In this document: piece after piece, positions 1 through 9,084 of the stretch | Layout: every line of letters starts with the position of its first letter | Position numbering within the stretch: the stretch's first letter is position 1 | Notes under the pieces: model-generated | The model's database searches: none | The model's input: only the letters and a program-made list of their open reading frames with translations | What the model was told of the DNA's origin: nothing | NCBI RefSeq assembly: GCF_036965045.1 | Contig: NZ_JBALOV010000035.1 | Span: 1 to 64,000 of the forward strand | Direction of reading: 5' to 3' | From: Ferdinandcohnia sp036965045 | GTDB lineage: Bacteria; Bacillota; Bacilli; Bacillales; Bacillaceae_L | Length of the DNA stretch: 64,000 bases | Made by a program: the position numbers and the translations under genes

Positions 1-35
1 CATAATACAGGACTTGACATAGAACTCGCCCGCAA

Positions 36-295
36 GTGTCCAAAAGAACGTATGATATTGACAGAAGTTGATAGAACCCGAGATTCCGAGTCCAAAAGAG
101 CATGTGATTTTGACACAATTTAGTAGAACCTGTGCTCCTGAGTCCAAAAGCGAAAGTGATTCTGACACCAATTTGGCGAACCCGTGCCCCTGAGTCCAAA
201 AGCCCCCGTGATTCTGACACAACTCAGACAAACCCGCAAGCACGAGTCCAAATCAACTAACAATCTGACAGAGACGAGTTATTTCTTCCCATTTC
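36..295. repeat. 52-bp imperfect tandem repeat, five units
   Basis: The core GAGTCCAAAAG (GTGTCC in the first unit) recurs at 36, 88, 140, 192 and 244, exactly 52 bp apart each time. Each unit continues with a variable 6-7 nt, then TGATTNTGACAC, a short variable part and AACCCGTGC. The first and last units are the most decayed. The array fills the space downstream of the minus-strand oxidoreductase gene and may extend beyond the window start. The 52-bp period is not a multiple of three, so it is not a coding repeat. I see no other gene in this stretch. Confidence 0.85.
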
Positions 296-348
296 ATGGA
301 CGATAGAAGTAATCCATTCTTTTTAACAGAACACACACCCAAGCCTCT

Positions 349-1332
349 TTACCTATCTGCAGGAAAGACTAGCCCCATTTGATTTCGAGCTTCGTCCAGA
401 ATTTCCATTACGGAAATTGAGTTTTTATATGAATTGACCTTTGATTCGAGTTCGCCACATTTAATAAGATTGATAAATTCCTTTGCTTCGTAATACATTG
501 TGTGCTTGTCAGGGAGTCTTGAGATGTCCTCTTTTCTGCCATCCCGGTAGTGAATTTCTACTTTCTGAGGTCCCGAGATTTTATCGATAAGAATGCTGCC
601 ATTTTCACCTTGAATTTCAGACGGGATATAGGAGTTGGTGATTTTTGAAAACATCATCATGCCCTCCATATCTTTGTAGTGGGCAAGAATGCTCCCTTCA
701 CCATCCACGCCTGAATCAAGCATGAGACCACTGGCCTTGATTGAATCAGGTTTTCCGAATAATTGAACCATTGGATACACACAGTACACACCTATATCCA
801 TTAATGCCCCATTTGAAAATTCCGGCTTGAAGGCATTTAAAATTATTCCTTCCTTATAGGCATCATAGCGAGAGGAATATTGGCAATAGCTCGCAAAATA
901 GCGGCGAACGGGACCAATTTTATGTAAGTTCTCGCGGATGCTCGAATAAGAAGGCAGAAATCCTGATTTCAGGGCTTCCATTAAGAGCACTTTATTTTCT
1001 TTTGCGGTTTGAATCATTTCCTTTAACTCTCTTGCATTTGAGGCAATCGGCTTTTCACAAAGAACATGCTTACCATGCTTTAATAGAATGATTGCTTGCG
1101 AAGCATGAAAGGATGTCGGGCTAGCGATATAAACTGCATCCAATACATCAGATTGTGCCATTTCTTCAATAGAGGTAAAGGTATAGGATGCGTGATATTT
1201 GTCGGCAAATTCTTTTGCTCGCTCCTCTGTCCGTGAATAGACAGCTGTTAGTGAAAAGTCTTCAATTGCTTTTGCTGCTTCCAAAAAAGCATCTGTAATC
1301 CAGTTGGTTCCGATTACTCCAAAACGAATCAT
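349..1332 (-). CDS. Gfo/Idh/MocA family oxidoreductase
   Basis: A 327-residue NAD(P)-dependent dehydrogenase. It begins with a Rossmann segment (RFGVIGTNWIT) and carries the family EKP motif (CEKPIASNA, about residue 93), followed by the C-terminal alpha/beta domain used for substrate binding (GALMDIGVYCVYP, about 175-188). Members oxidise or reduce a sugar or cyclitol ring carbon; the substrate cannot be read from sequence. The start follows GGAGGATAATTT, a strong ribosome site. It is transcribed alone, divergent from the NCS2 permease, and is not adjacent to the two Gfo/Idh genes of the 10-29 kb island, from which it differs clearly. Family assignment is firm; role is open. Confidence 0.9.
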   Translation of the reverse strand: MIRFGVIGTNWITDAFLEAAKAIEDFSLTAVYSRTEERAKEFADKYHASYTFTSIEEMAQSDVLDAVYIASPTSFHASQAIILLKHGKHVLCEKPIASNARELKEMIQTAKENKVLLMEALKSGFLPSYSSIRENLHKIGPVRRYFASYCQYSSRYDAYKEGIILNAFKPEFSNGALMDIGVYCVYPMVQLFGKPDSIKASGLMLDSGVDGEGSILAHYKDMEGMMMFSKITNSYIPSEIQGENGSILIDKISGPQKVEIHYRDGRKEDISRLPDKHTMYYEAKEFINLIKCGELESKVNSYKNSISVMEILDEARNQMGLVFPADR

Positions 1333-1408
1333 AAATTATCCTCCAAATGTAAAAATTAGAACATAGACTCATTATAACAAACATACACAACTTGGAAAAA
1401 ATGATAAA

Positions 1409-2746
1409 ATGAATTGCATACATAAGAGAATAGGGATGAGGAAATTGAAAGTTTTTTTTAGTTCATTACAATGGCTTGCTTTTATCATTGCGAGTTCAGT
1501 TGTAGCACCAATCGCGATTGCGGCACTTTATGGTATGGACCCAGCAGAAACGGCAAGCTTTGTGTCGCGGACATTTCTAGTATTAGGATTAGCAGGTTTG
1601 GTCCAAGTCTATTTTGGACATCGTTTGCCGCTTAATGAAGGTCCAGCAGGTTTATGGTGGGGCGTGTTTATTATTTATGCGGGGTTAGGGCCAACCTTGT
1701 ATGGATCAGGGCAAGAGACACTAAGAGTAATTGAAGCAGGAATTTTAGTAAGTGGGATCCTCTTTATGCTATTAAGTGTACTAGGTATTATTAATCGACT
1801 TTCAAAGTTGTTTACACCGGTAGTGACTGGGACCTATTTAATACTACTTTCATTACAGCTGAGTGGTTCGTTTATAAATGGAATTTTCGGAGTTGGCTAC
1901 CGTGGCGAAGAAACAGTCAATCTAAAAATTGCTGGTATTTGTCTATTTATTATCTTTTTTACATTTGTTTTTGCAGAAAAAGGGCCTCGAGCATTAAAGC
2001 AATACTCGGTTCTGATCAGCTTAGCCCTCGGTTGGATTATTTTTGCGGTATTTGGCCTTACAGAGCCACTTAACGTGACATCGGATAAATTAATTGATAT
2101 ACCTCGCATTTTTGCTTTTGGAACACCGGTTTTTGATAGTGGAATGATTGCTACATCAATCCTTGTAACGTTATTACTTTTGACAAATTTAATCGCAAGT
2201 GTAAGAGTTGTTGAACAGGTACTACACTCACAAAAAATCAAAACTGAAGAAACAAGATTTCGCTCAGTTGGATTTATGGCGGGGGTTAACCAAATGCTTG
2301 CAGGACTATTTTCAGGTGTCGCGCCTGTACCAATCTCGGGAGCTGCAGGTTTCATTGCGACCACGAAGATCAATACAAGACTTCCATTTATTGTTGGAAG
2401 TTTTATATTAGTCGGGATTAGTTTTTTTCCTAAAATCATGAACTTTGTTTCAGGTTTGCCGGCACCCATTGGCTATGCAACGGTTTTTATTATTTTTGCA
2501 AACCTCATGCTGCCGGCCTTAGCTGCATTTGACAACATGGCAAATAAAAGTCGTTCTCGAATGATTATAGTTTTTTCATTATTCGTAGGGGTAGGGTCAA
2601 TGTTTGTTCCTTCAGCTGCTTTTAAGGATGTGCCACCTATTTTAACCGCGGTTTTAAACAATGGACTTGTATTGGGAACCGTTGTCGCTATCATAATTGA
2701 ACAGACTGTAGTAAGACTAGGCTCCAAAAAGAGAGTTAGAGCCTAG
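1409..2746 (+). CDS. NCS2-family purine/pyrimidine permease
   Basis: About 445 residues with 12-14 hydrophobic segments, typical of the nucleobase:cation symporter-2 family (uracil/xanthine type). The segment VAPVPISGAAGFIATTKINTRLPFI (about 305-330) corresponds to the conserved NCS2 core near the substrate site, although the usual QNxG motif is degenerate. It probably imports a nucleobase by proton symport at the membrane. The start is uncertain: 1409 has only a weak upstream GGAAAA, and an ATG at 1436 sits directly after GAGAATAGGG. The gene seems monocistronic; the ABC exporter that follows 75 bp later has its own ribosome site. It resembles the uncharacterised YwdJ-like branch more than PyrP or PbuX, but this is only an impression. 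Confidence 0.8.
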   Translation: MNCIHKRIGMRKLKVFFSSLQWLAFIIASSVVAPIAIAALYGMDPAETASFVSRTFLVLGLAGLVQVYFGHRLPLNEGPAGLWWGVFIIYAGLGPTLYGSGQETLRVIEAGILVSGILFMLLSVLGIINRLSKLFTPVVTGTYLILLSLQLSGSFINGIFGVGYRGEETVNLKIAGICLFIIFFTFVFAEKGPRALKQYSVLISLALGWIIFAVFGLTEPLNVTSDKLIDIPRIFAFGTPVFDSGMIATSILVTLLLLTNLIASVRVVEQVLHSQKIKTEETRFRSVGFMAGVNQMLAGLFSGVAPVPISGAAGFIATTKINTRLPFIVGSFILVGISFFPKIMNFVSGLPAPIGYATVFIIFANLMLPALAAFDNMANKSRSRMIIVFSLFVGVGSMFVPSAAFKDVPPILTAVLNNGLVLGTVVAIIIEQTVVRLGSKKRVRA

Positions 2747-2821
2747 TCGTGGGGTATGCAATTATGCTACTATAAAGAAAAATCTGTTAAATAGGTTTGC
2801 TAGTTTGATAGAGGTGACTGG

Positions 2822-3625
2822 ATGGATACGGTAAAAATGTATACAGCTTTTACGAAAAAGGCCTTTATGAGATCGGCTGCTTATCGATTTGATGTGTGGA
2901 CAAGGCTGGTTTCAAATATTATCTTTCTATTAATGTGGATGTCAATTTGGTATGCACTTTATGCTGGAAAAGAAGAAGCAAGTGGAATTTCATTAACTGC
3001 CATGCTTACGTATGTTGTCGTCAGTCAATTTTTAACGGCAGTTAATGGTGCGGGAACACCGTTATGGGAACTGCAGGAAAAGGTGCGAACAGGGGATATT
3101 GCACTGGAATTGATGAGACCTTTTGATGTGCCGCTAAGATATTTGTTTGCCGATTTTGGTAGTGTCGCATTTTATATGGTTACCGCGTTAGTTCCGTTAT
3201 ATATTCTGTTGTTTTTCTTTGTTGACCTAAGCTTGCCAACCTCATGGCAGACATGGATTTTATTTATAGTTTCAGGGTTTTTAGGTTTTCTCATTCGATA
3301 CTGTATCGAGCTGACATTTGGCTTATTCACGTTCTGGCTGATTGAAACAGGAGGGATTGAGGATATCTTTTATTTTTCTGTTTCGCTTTTATCCGGTTCT
3401 GTCATTCCGTTATGGTTTTTCCCAGGTTGGTTGCAAACGTTTGCGACATATTTACCGTTTCAAGGAATCTATTTTATTCCAAATGCAATTTTTATAGAGG
3501 AAATTACAGGTAAGGCAGTGTTCCTATCAATCGGAATTCAACTATTTTGGGTGGCGGTATCATATGGAATCCTCCGATTTGTTTGGCGTAAAGCATCAAA
3601 CAAAGTGATTGTGCAGGGAGGGTGA
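2822..3625 (+). CDS. ABC-2 type transporter permease (first subunit)
   Basis: A 267-residue integral membrane protein with about six hydrophobic helices and no nucleotide-binding motif. With the next two genes it forms a permease-permease-ATPase set of the COG4587/COG3694/COG4586 type, found in many Firmicutes as an exporter of unknown cargo. The segment GDIALELMRPFDVPLRYLF (about 99-117) is the characteristic cytoplasmic loop shared with the following permease (FDRFLVRPINPFFHF). Start at ATG 2822 after AGAGGTGACTGG. The gene ends three bases before the next start, so the two are very likely translationally coupled. Cargo (lipid, peptide or drug) is unknown. Confidence 0.85.
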   Translation: MDTVKMYTAFTKKAFMRSAAYRFDVWTRLVSNIIFLLMWMSIWYALYAGKEEASGISLTAMLTYVVVSQFLTAVNGAGTPLWELQEKVRTGDIALELMRPFDVPLRYLFADFGSVAFYMVTALVPLYILLFFFVDLSLPTSWQTWILFIVSGFLGFLIRYCIELTFGLFTFWLIETGGIEDIFYFSVSLLSGSVIPLWFFPGWLQTFATYLPFQGIYFIPNAIFIEEITGKAVFLSIGIQLFWVAVSYGILRFVWRKASNKVIVQGG

Positions 3626-3628
3626 GCC

Positions 3629-4438
3629 ATGAAAAAAATAATCGAATACGTCCAATTATATTTTCGACTTGTTGGAGCGGGTGTCCGTGCCCAAATGCAG
3701 TATCGTTTTGCCTTTATCATGCGTATTGTAGGAATGGTCGCAGCATATACTGGAACGGCAGTAACGATGTGGATCATGCTTTATCAATTTAAAGAGCTTG
3801 GTAAATGGAACTTTTATGAACTCCTTTTTTTATTTGCGCTTGCCGTGTTGTCATGGGGATTTTGTATCATTCTCTTTTTCCATTTTAGAAGTTTGGATAC
3901 ATATATTGTGAATGGAACATTTGACCGGTTTCTTGTTCGACCAATCAATCCATTCTTTCACTTTATGGCGATGAAATTCGATATTGGGGCAGCAGGTCAG
4001 TTCATTTTTAGTATCATGGTCTTTATATGGGTGAGCAATGTTCTTGAGATTCAATGGCAATTTGGAAAACTCCTCTTTTTATTTGGTGCGATTCTTGGGG
4101 GAATCCTTGTTCAAGGGGGATTGCTCGTGTTTATTTCGGCAATTGCTTTCTGGACGACAAAATCAGAGCGTTTTTATTGGGTCGTGATGTATCCAGCCCG
4201 AAATTTAACAAACTATCCGCTAGCGATTTATCCAAAAGTCGTTCAATGGGTAACGGCGTTTGTCGTTCCATTTGGTTTTGTGAACTATTTCCCAGCAGCG
4301 GTGATATTAGATAAGGAAACACCGTATTTTCCTGCCTATATCGGGTATTTAACACCGCTAGTCGGAATCGTGTTTTTTACACTTGCCTATAAGGTGTGGA
4401 TGCTTGGTTTAAGTCGTTATAAAAGTGCTGGATCGTGA
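3629..4438 (+). CDS. ABC-2 type transporter permease (second subunit)
   Basis: A 269-residue membrane protein with six predicted helices, paralogous to the preceding permease; the two probably form a heterodimeric channel. The conserved loop FDRFLVRPINPFFHFMA lies at about 90-106, and a segment near residue 180-200 (YPARNLTNYPLAIYP) is typical of the COG3694 branch. Start ATG at 3629 follows GGGAGGGTGAGCC, which overlaps the end of the upstream gene. The ATPase gene starts 15 bp after its stop, consistent with a three-gene operon. Function in export is inferred from the ABC-2 family; the substrate is not visible. Confidence 0.85.
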   Translation: MKKIIEYVQLYFRLVGAGVRAQMQYRFAFIMRIVGMVAAYTGTAVTMWIMLYQFKELGKWNFYELLFLFALAVLSWGFCIILFFHFRSLDTYIVNGTFDRFLVRPINPFFHFMAMKFDIGAAGQFIFSIMVFIWVSNVLEIQWQFGKLLFLFGAILGGILVQGGLLVFISAIAFWTTKSERFYWVVMYPARNLTNYPLAIYPKVVQWVTAFVVPFGFVNYFPAAVILDKETPYFPAYIGYLTPLVGIVFFTLAYKVWMLGLSRYKSAGS

Positions 4439-4453
4439 AAAGGGGGGAGTATC

Positions 4454-5461
4454 TTGGCTATTATTGAGGTTGAAAATGTAAGGAAAGAATTTAAGATTGC
4501 AAAAAGGGAGACCGGTTTCGTTGGCGCGATAAAAAGTGTGATCAATAGGCAATTTGAAACGAAAGCAGCGGTAAACGATATTTCATTTTCGATTGAAAAA
4601 GGAGAGATGGTTGGCTATATTGGACCAAATGGGGCTGGAAAGTCTACGACGATTAAAATGCTTACCGGAATCCTTGTTCCGTCAAGTGGATCAATCCGGG
4701 TAAATGGGATTATTCCATATGAAAACAGGAAAGAAAATGCGAAAAACATAGGGGTCGTGTTTGGCCAACGAACACAGCTTTGGTGGGACTTGCCGACAAT
4801 TGAGTCATTTGAATTACTTAAGGAAATCTACCGTGTTCCAAATGCGCGTTATAAAGAGAATATGGATACTTTCTCAGAAATCTTGGGGTTAGGTGAATTT
4901 ATGAATACGCCAGTTCGTCAACTGTCACTTGGTCAGCGAATGAGAGCGGATATTGCAGCCTCGCTTTTACATGATCCAGATATTTTGTTTTTGGATGAAC
5001 CAACCATTGGTCTTGATGTTGTCGCAAAAGAGAAAATGCGTGAATTTATTCAAGAAATCAATAAGCTTCGCGATGTGACGGTGATTTTAACAACCCATGA
5101 TATGGAAGACATTGAAAAGCTATGTAAACGGATGGTTCTGATTGATCACGGGCAAAAGGTATATGATGGCGACATTGCTGCAGTAAAATCACGCTACGGA
5201 AAAATGCGGACGTTGATTGTGGATGTTGAGGAAAATGGAATGGATCTTCACGTTTCAAATGGGGAAATTTGCAAAGAAGAAGGGAATAGAAAATGGATTC
5301 GCTTCAATCGGGATGATTTTTCAGCGTCAGATGTGATTTCGCAAATTACACAAACCCATAATATTACGGATTTAACAGTAGAAGAGCCAGAAATTGAATC
5401 AATCATCAGTCGAATTTATCAAGAAGGCTTTACGAAGGAAGAAGTACCGGTGAAAGCTTGA
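4454..5461 (+). CDS. ABC transporter ATP-binding protein (COG4586 type)
   Basis: A 335-residue ATPase powering the two upstream permeases. Walker A is GPNGAGKST (about residue 58), the Q-loop follows in GVVFGQRTQLWWDLP, the signature is LSLGQRMRADIAA and Walker B is ILFLDEPTIGLD. The signature lacks the usual LSGGQ glycines (LSLGQR), which is characteristic of this branch. The W-W-D segment after the Q-loop is also typical. An N-terminal extension before the core and a C-terminal 90-residue tail are present. The start is TTG 4454 after AGGGGGGAG, seven bases away. A strong terminator follows at 5478. Confidence 0.9.
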   Translation: MAIIEVENVRKEFKIAKRETGFVGAIKSVINRQFETKAAVNDISFSIEKGEMVGYIGPNGAGKSTTIKMLTGILVPSSGSIRVNGIIPYENRKENAKNIGVVFGQRTQLWWDLPTIESFELLKEIYRVPNARYKENMDTFSEILGLGEFMNTPVRQLSLGQRMRADIAASLLHDPDILFLDEPTIGLDVVAKEKMREFIQEINKLRDVTVILTTHDMEDIEKLCKRMVLIDHGQKVYDGDIAAVKSRYGKMRTLIVDVEENGMDLHVSNGEICKEEGNRKWIRFNRDDFSASDVISQITQTHNITDLTVEEPEIESIISRIYQEGFTKEEVPVKA

Positions 5462-5477
5462 TATTTTGAAGAGTAAA

Positions 5478-5506
5478 AGCCCTACGAAAAAATAATTCGT
5501 AGGGCT
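5478..5506 (+). terminator. Intrinsic terminator of the ABC exporter operon
   Basis: An 11-bp perfect stem (AGCCCTACGAA with TTCGTAGGGCT) and a 7-nt AT loop follow the ATPase stop codon by 17 bp. The trailing T-run is short (TCCTTATGT), so termination in the plus direction is likely but not certain. Confidence 0.75.
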
Positions 5507-5514
5507 TCCTTATG

Positions 5515-5612
5515 TGTTATGGACGTTATTTTATTTCTATGGCCGTTAGGCAGGGTTCTATGGCTATTATTTTATTTCTATGGCCATTATTCTAACTTCT
5601 ATGGACATTAGC
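5515..5612. repeat. 20-21 bp tandem repeat, five units
   Basis: The word TATGG recurs at 5518, 5538, 5559, 5579 and 5600, spaced 20, 21, 20 and 21 bp. The unit is roughly TTCTATGGCCATTATTTTATT, with C/A and T/G substitutions between copies. It lies between the convergent ends of the ABC ATPase and the YjiH-family gene. It shares no sequence with the 52-bp and 53-bp arrays elsewhere in the window. Confidence 0.8.
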
Positions 5613-5635
5613 AAAATACGGCGCCGAAGCACATT

Positions 5636-6997
5636 TTAAAAGAACAGATAAGCCATCCCAACAATGATTGGTAGAGTAATAAGCGTACGTTCCAAGAAGA
5701 GCATCACTAAGTCTAGAAACGAAAGGGGCAACTTAGAACCGAGTATTAATCCGCCAACCTCAGACATGTAAATTAACTGAGTGATAGATACACCCGCGAT
5801 GACAAATCGAGTTAAATCGTTTTCGATGCCTGCCCCGATAATGGATGGCAGGAACATATCCGCAAATCCAATTACCATTGTTTCAGATGCAGCAACGGCC
5901 TCTGGCACCTGGAGTAAAGTGAGAATTGGTACAAATGGTGCTCCTAGATATTTGAAGACTGGGGTGAATTCTGCAATAATTAATGCGATTGTTCCGATCG
6001 CCATGACCACTGGAACTACGCCCATCCACATATCTAAGACGTTTTGCATACCGCCTTTTAACACTTTCGAAAAGTCCGCACTTTTTCTCGCTTGAATGAC
6101 CGCTTGTTCCATACCCCACTGGAAACGACTTATATTCATTGGAATGTTTTCGTCTGCCTTTTGTGTTGTACCTTCATAATACGTATCCGTTTTTCGAGAT
6201 AATGGTGGAATTCTAGGCGTAATAATGGCCGCCGCTAAACCTGCAAGTAAGATGGTAAGATAAAACGGACCAAACATATTTTCTAATCTCATTTGAGCTA
6301 AAATGACAACTGTAAACGTAATGGAAACAACAGAGAAGGTTGTTGCAACGATGGCTGCTTCCCTTTTTGTGTAGTAACCATCCTCATATTGCTTATTCGT
6401 AAGAAGCACTCCAACGGTGCCATCTCCTAACCAAGAAGCAATGGCATCTACCGATGAACGCCCAGGTAATCTGAAAAGGGGACGCATCACCTTTGTCAGT
6501 AAAGCTCCAAATAGCTCGAGCAGACCAAAATCAAGTAATAATGGTAAAAACAGTCCTGCAAATAAAAATACCGAAAATAAAACAGGAATTAAATCAAATA
6601 ACAACGTGCCGCCTGTAGTAGCTGACCAAATAGCAGAAGGACCCAGCTTGAATAAGGTCATAATTGCAAAAATCATTCCAAGTATTCGTGTTACCACCCA
6701 TACGGGAGATACATAAAATAGTCCCGATAAAAATGGAGATTTCGTAATAAAAGCTGGTTTAATAAATACTGTAAACATGGAAATCATACCAGTTATGGTG
6801 ACTAATCCAGTCATGATATATGGGATTGATTCACCTAATATATCTTGGACAATCCCTGCCAAGATGGCAACAGGGATCGTGAATGCATCTTGATATTGGA
6901 ACGGTACAATAAATAAAAGAATTCCGAGCAAGGAAGGAATAATAAATTTTAAATAATCCATAATTGTAGGTTTCTCTTGTTGTCTTTGAATTGCCAT
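5636..6997 (-). CDS. YjiH family membrane protein with nucleoside-recognition (Gate) domains
   Basis: About 453 residues with ten or more hydrophobic helices. Segments such as WLGDGTVGVLLTNKQYEDGYYTKREAA and GVVPVVMAIGTIALIIAEFTPVF resemble the nucleoside-recognition/Gate domain found in spore maturation proteins SpmA/SpmB and YjiH-type transporters. I chose ATG 6997 (MAIQRQQEKP) because AGGTG lies seven bases upstream; an open frame extends upstream to 7144, but that part is basic and low in coding character. The family is proposed to transport nucleosides or related solutes, without firm proof. It is convergent with the ABC operon and divergent from the small gene at 7177. Confidence 0.8.
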   Translation of the reverse strand: MAIQRQQEKPTIMDYLKFIIPSLLGILLFIVPFQYQDAFTIPVAILAGIVQDILGESIPYIMTGLVTITGMISMFTVFIKPAFITKSPFLSGLFYVSPVWVVTRILGMIFAIMTLFKLGPSAIWSATTGGTLLFDLIPVLFSVFLFAGLFLPLLLDFGLLELFGALLTKVMRPLFRLPGRSSVDAIASWLGDGTVGVLLTNKQYEDGYYTKREAAIVATTFSVVSITFTVVILAQMRLENMFGPFYLTILLAGLAAAIITPRIPPLSRKTDTYYEGTTQKADENIPMNISRFQWGMEQAVIQARKSADFSKVLKGGMQNVLDMWMGVVPVVMAIGTIALIIAEFTPVFKYLGAPFVPILTLLQVPEAVAASETMVIGFADMFLPSIIGAGIENDLTRFVIAGVSITQLIYMSEVGGLILGSKLPLSFLDLVMLFLERTLITLPIIVGMAYLFF

Positions 6998-7176
6998 AGT
7001 TGTTTCACCTCTTAAAAAAGTCACAAATCCTACTTTATAATAATTCGCATAAAAATGCGAGGCTTTTTTAAATAAAAATGCTTCCAATTGTATAAAAATA
7101 CTATTCTGAAAATGACCGTTGTTTTTTTGTATCATACCCAACAAAAGGGAATACTAAAAGAAAGGAGTGATTACCT

Positions 7177-7329
7177 ATGAAAAAACGTCAAAAAAAGGAA
7201 GAGCCGACAATTGCTGTCGGAATGGACACAGAAGATGAATTAAGAGAAGATGCCTCGATGAAAGAAATTGAAAAGGGCGATTACACACAGGTCACAACCC
7301 TTTCATATGACGAATATGATCCAAGCTAG
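7177..7329 (+). CDS. Small acidic hypothetical protein (50 aa)
   Basis: A 50-residue open frame starting at ATG 7177 behind AAAGGAGTGATTACCT, an excellent ribosome site. The protein has a basic first eight residues (KKRQKKEE) followed by an acidic, hydrophilic body with no cysteine, no membrane segment and no motif I recognise. It ends in SYDEYDPS. A hairpin that may terminate the transcript follows at 7334. I read it as a real small gene because of the ribosome site, base composition and terminator; function unknown. Confidence 0.65.
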   Translation: MKKRQKKEEPTIAVGMDTEDELREDASMKEIEKGDYTQVTTLSYDEYDPS

Positions 7330-7333
7330 AGGG

Positions 7334-7376
7334 AAACGAAAAGCATTGTCACAAGTGATGATGCTTTTCTCGTTTG
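7334..7376 (+). terminator. Probable terminator after the 50-aa gene
   Basis: AAACGAAAAGCAT (7334-7346) pairs with ATGCTTTTCTCGTTT (7361-7375) with a small bulge and a 14-nt loop. The downstream T-run is weak (TGTGGG follows), so confidence is moderate. Confidence 0.5.
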
Positions 7377-7494
7377 TGGGAATAAAACCCAAGTTATCGG
7401 ATTTCCTTAATAAGACAACCTCAAAAATGTTAAAATTGTAGTATACTTAAACAATGATTTTAAAGCGGTAGATTCATAAACTAGGAGAATGACG

Positions 7495-8460
7495 ATGTTA
7501 CAGAAACTCAACAAAAAATTAGAGAAACTCATGCCACTCATTACACCTACAAGTGTCGTATTGGGTGTTTTACTAACTGCATACTTAGCTCCTTTTTCAT
7601 ATTTAGTACCGTGGATTTTTGCATTCATTACCTTTTCAGGAGCGTTAAGTTCAAGTTTTGGTTCTCTAAAACGAGCTATTACACATCCATTTCCAATCTT
7701 AATTGCTCTTTTTACTCTACATTTGATCATGCCTGCCTGGGCTTGGATTGTTGGCCATCTAACCTTTCCAGGCGATAGCTTTACGATTACCGGATTAATA
7801 TTAGCAGTGGTGATTCCAACCGGAATTTCTAGCTTTATCTGGGTCGCAATGAAGCACGGGAATATTGCACTAACACTATCGATTATCTTAATCGATACAT
7901 TAATTTCACCATTTGTTGTGCCGTATAGTTTAACGTTATTTGTTGGCAGTAATGTTGAAATGGATGTTCTCAGCATTATGCAAGGCCTCTTTTTCATGGT
8001 TGTACTGCCATCAGTTCTTGGTATGCTCGTTAACCATCTTACAAAAGGTAAATGCACGAAAACACTTAGCCCAAACCTCGCACCTTTTTCAAAGCTTGGA
8101 CTTGGAGTCGTAGTCATGATCAATAGTGCAGAAATAGCACCGTATTTACAAAATGTAAATCTAAAATTGATTATCATCGGTGCCGTGGTATTCTTTATCG
8201 CATTCTGTGGATATTTGATTGCATGGGGCATTGGGCGCTTAATGAAATTAGATCCTGACGTGATCATCGCGCTTATCTTTACGGGAGGTATGCGTAATAT
8301 TAGCGCAGGAGCTGTCATTGCAATAACATTCTTCCCAGCAGAGGTAGCTGTTCCAGTCGTTGTCGGAATGCTGTTCCAGCAATTATTGGCTTCGATTTAC
8401 GCGCTGTTCATTGACCGTGTTTATTCCTTCGAACGCCTTGAACAAAAATTTCCTGCATAA
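7495..8460 (+). CDS. yocS: Bile acid:sodium symporter (BASS) family transporter, YocS-like
   Basis: About 321 residues with nine to ten hydrophobic helices. The pattern VVIPTGISSFIWVAMKHGNIALT (about 98-120) and GLGVVVMINSAEIAP near 210, plus FTGGMRNISAGAVIA near 265, match the crossing-helix regions of the BASS/SBF family, which imports organic anions with sodium. Start chosen at ATG 7495 because AGGAG (7483-7487) stands seven bases before it; the ATG at 7489 is too close. Length and sequence fit B. subtilis YocS, whose substrate is not settled. Monocistronic; the thioesterase follows 105 bp later with its own ribosome site. Confidence 0.85.
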   Translation: MLQKLNKKLEKLMPLITPTSVVLGVLLTAYLAPFSYLVPWIFAFITFSGALSSSFGSLKRAITHPFPILIALFTLHLIMPAWAWIVGHLTFPGDSFTITGLILAVVIPTGISSFIWVAMKHGNIALTLSIILIDTLISPFVVPYSLTLFVGSNVEMDVLSIMQGLFFMVVLPSVLGMLVNHLTKGKCTKTLSPNLAPFSKLGLGVVVMINSAEIAPYLQNVNLKLIIIGAVVFFIAFCGYLIAWGIGRLMKLDPDVIIALIFTGGMRNISAGAVIAITFFPAEVAVPVVVGMLFQQLLASIYALFIDRVYSFERLEQKFPA

Positions 8461-8565
8461 CCAGCGTTAGCCGAATGGGCTTGCGCCATGGGGAGAAAAA
8501 CTTGTTTGTTTGAAATTATAAAATACGAGAAGAATAGGATATAGAAATAAGAAGGGGGATTTACA

Positions 8566-9084
8566 ATGGAAGAAGCAAAATATTGCAGGGAATCGTTTGT
8601 AGTGAAGACGAGCAATGTATTTCCACCTGATACAAATTATCATGGAACCATGTTTGGCGGTAAACTAATGGCCTATATTGACGATGTTGCTTCCATTTCA
8701 GCCGTAAGACATTCACGCTCGCCAGTTGTAACTGCATCAACAGATTCTGTTGACTTTCTAAACCCGATTTATGAAGGAAGCTCTGTTTGTTTAGAGGCTT
8801 ATGTGACATACACAGGTCGATCATCGATGGAGGTATTTGTAAAGGTGATTGCTGAGGATTTATATAACGGAGAACGGCATATTTGCGCATTATCGTTTTT
8901 AACATTTGTCGCATTAGATGAGAACGGCAAACCAAAGCCTGTCCCAAAAGTCATTCCGAGATCGGAAGAAGAAAAGATGCTTCATGAATCTGCAAAAGAA
9001 CGTGCTGAAAATCGAAAAAGACGCAAAAAAGAAAATGAGAAAATGGCATCAAAATTTAGCCTCGCCTTACCTTGGGAAGTGTAA
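8566..9084 (+). CDS. ykhA: Acyl-CoA thioesterase, hotdog fold, YkhA-like
   Basis: A 172-residue cytoplasmic acyl-CoA hydrolase of the cytosolic/BACH type. The hotdog signature NYHGTMFGGKLMAYIDDVASISA (about 25-48) contains the usual catalytic Asp; TASTDSVDFLNPI follows, and AYVTYTGRSSMEVFVKV forms the central strand. The last 40 residues are a charged tail (KERAENRKRRKKENEK). Start ATG 8566 after GAAGGGGGATTTACA. It probably hydrolyses medium or long acyl-CoA esters. It stands alone and converges on mscL through a shared terminator. Confidence 0.9.
   Translation: MEEAKYCRESFVVKTSNVFPPDTNYHGTMFGGKLMAYIDDVASISAVRHSRSPVVTASTDSVDFLNPIYEGSSVCLEAYVTYTGRSSMEVFVKVIAEDLYNGERHICALSFLTFVALDENGKPKPVPKVIPRSEEEKMLHESAKERAENRKRRKKENEKMASKFSLALPWEV

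Noticed and set aside
36..295. The 52-bp array considered as a CRISPR
   Set aside because: There are no constant-length repeats separated by unique spacers, the repeat copies are imperfect, and no cas genes are in the window.
1897..2469. A 190-codon open frame on the minus strand
   Set aside because: It is antisense to the NCS2 permease gene and matches no family I recognise.
7407..8318. A 303-codon open frame on the minus strand
   Set aside because: It lies opposite the BASS transporter gene, has no ribosome site, and its composition reflects the antisense of a membrane protein.
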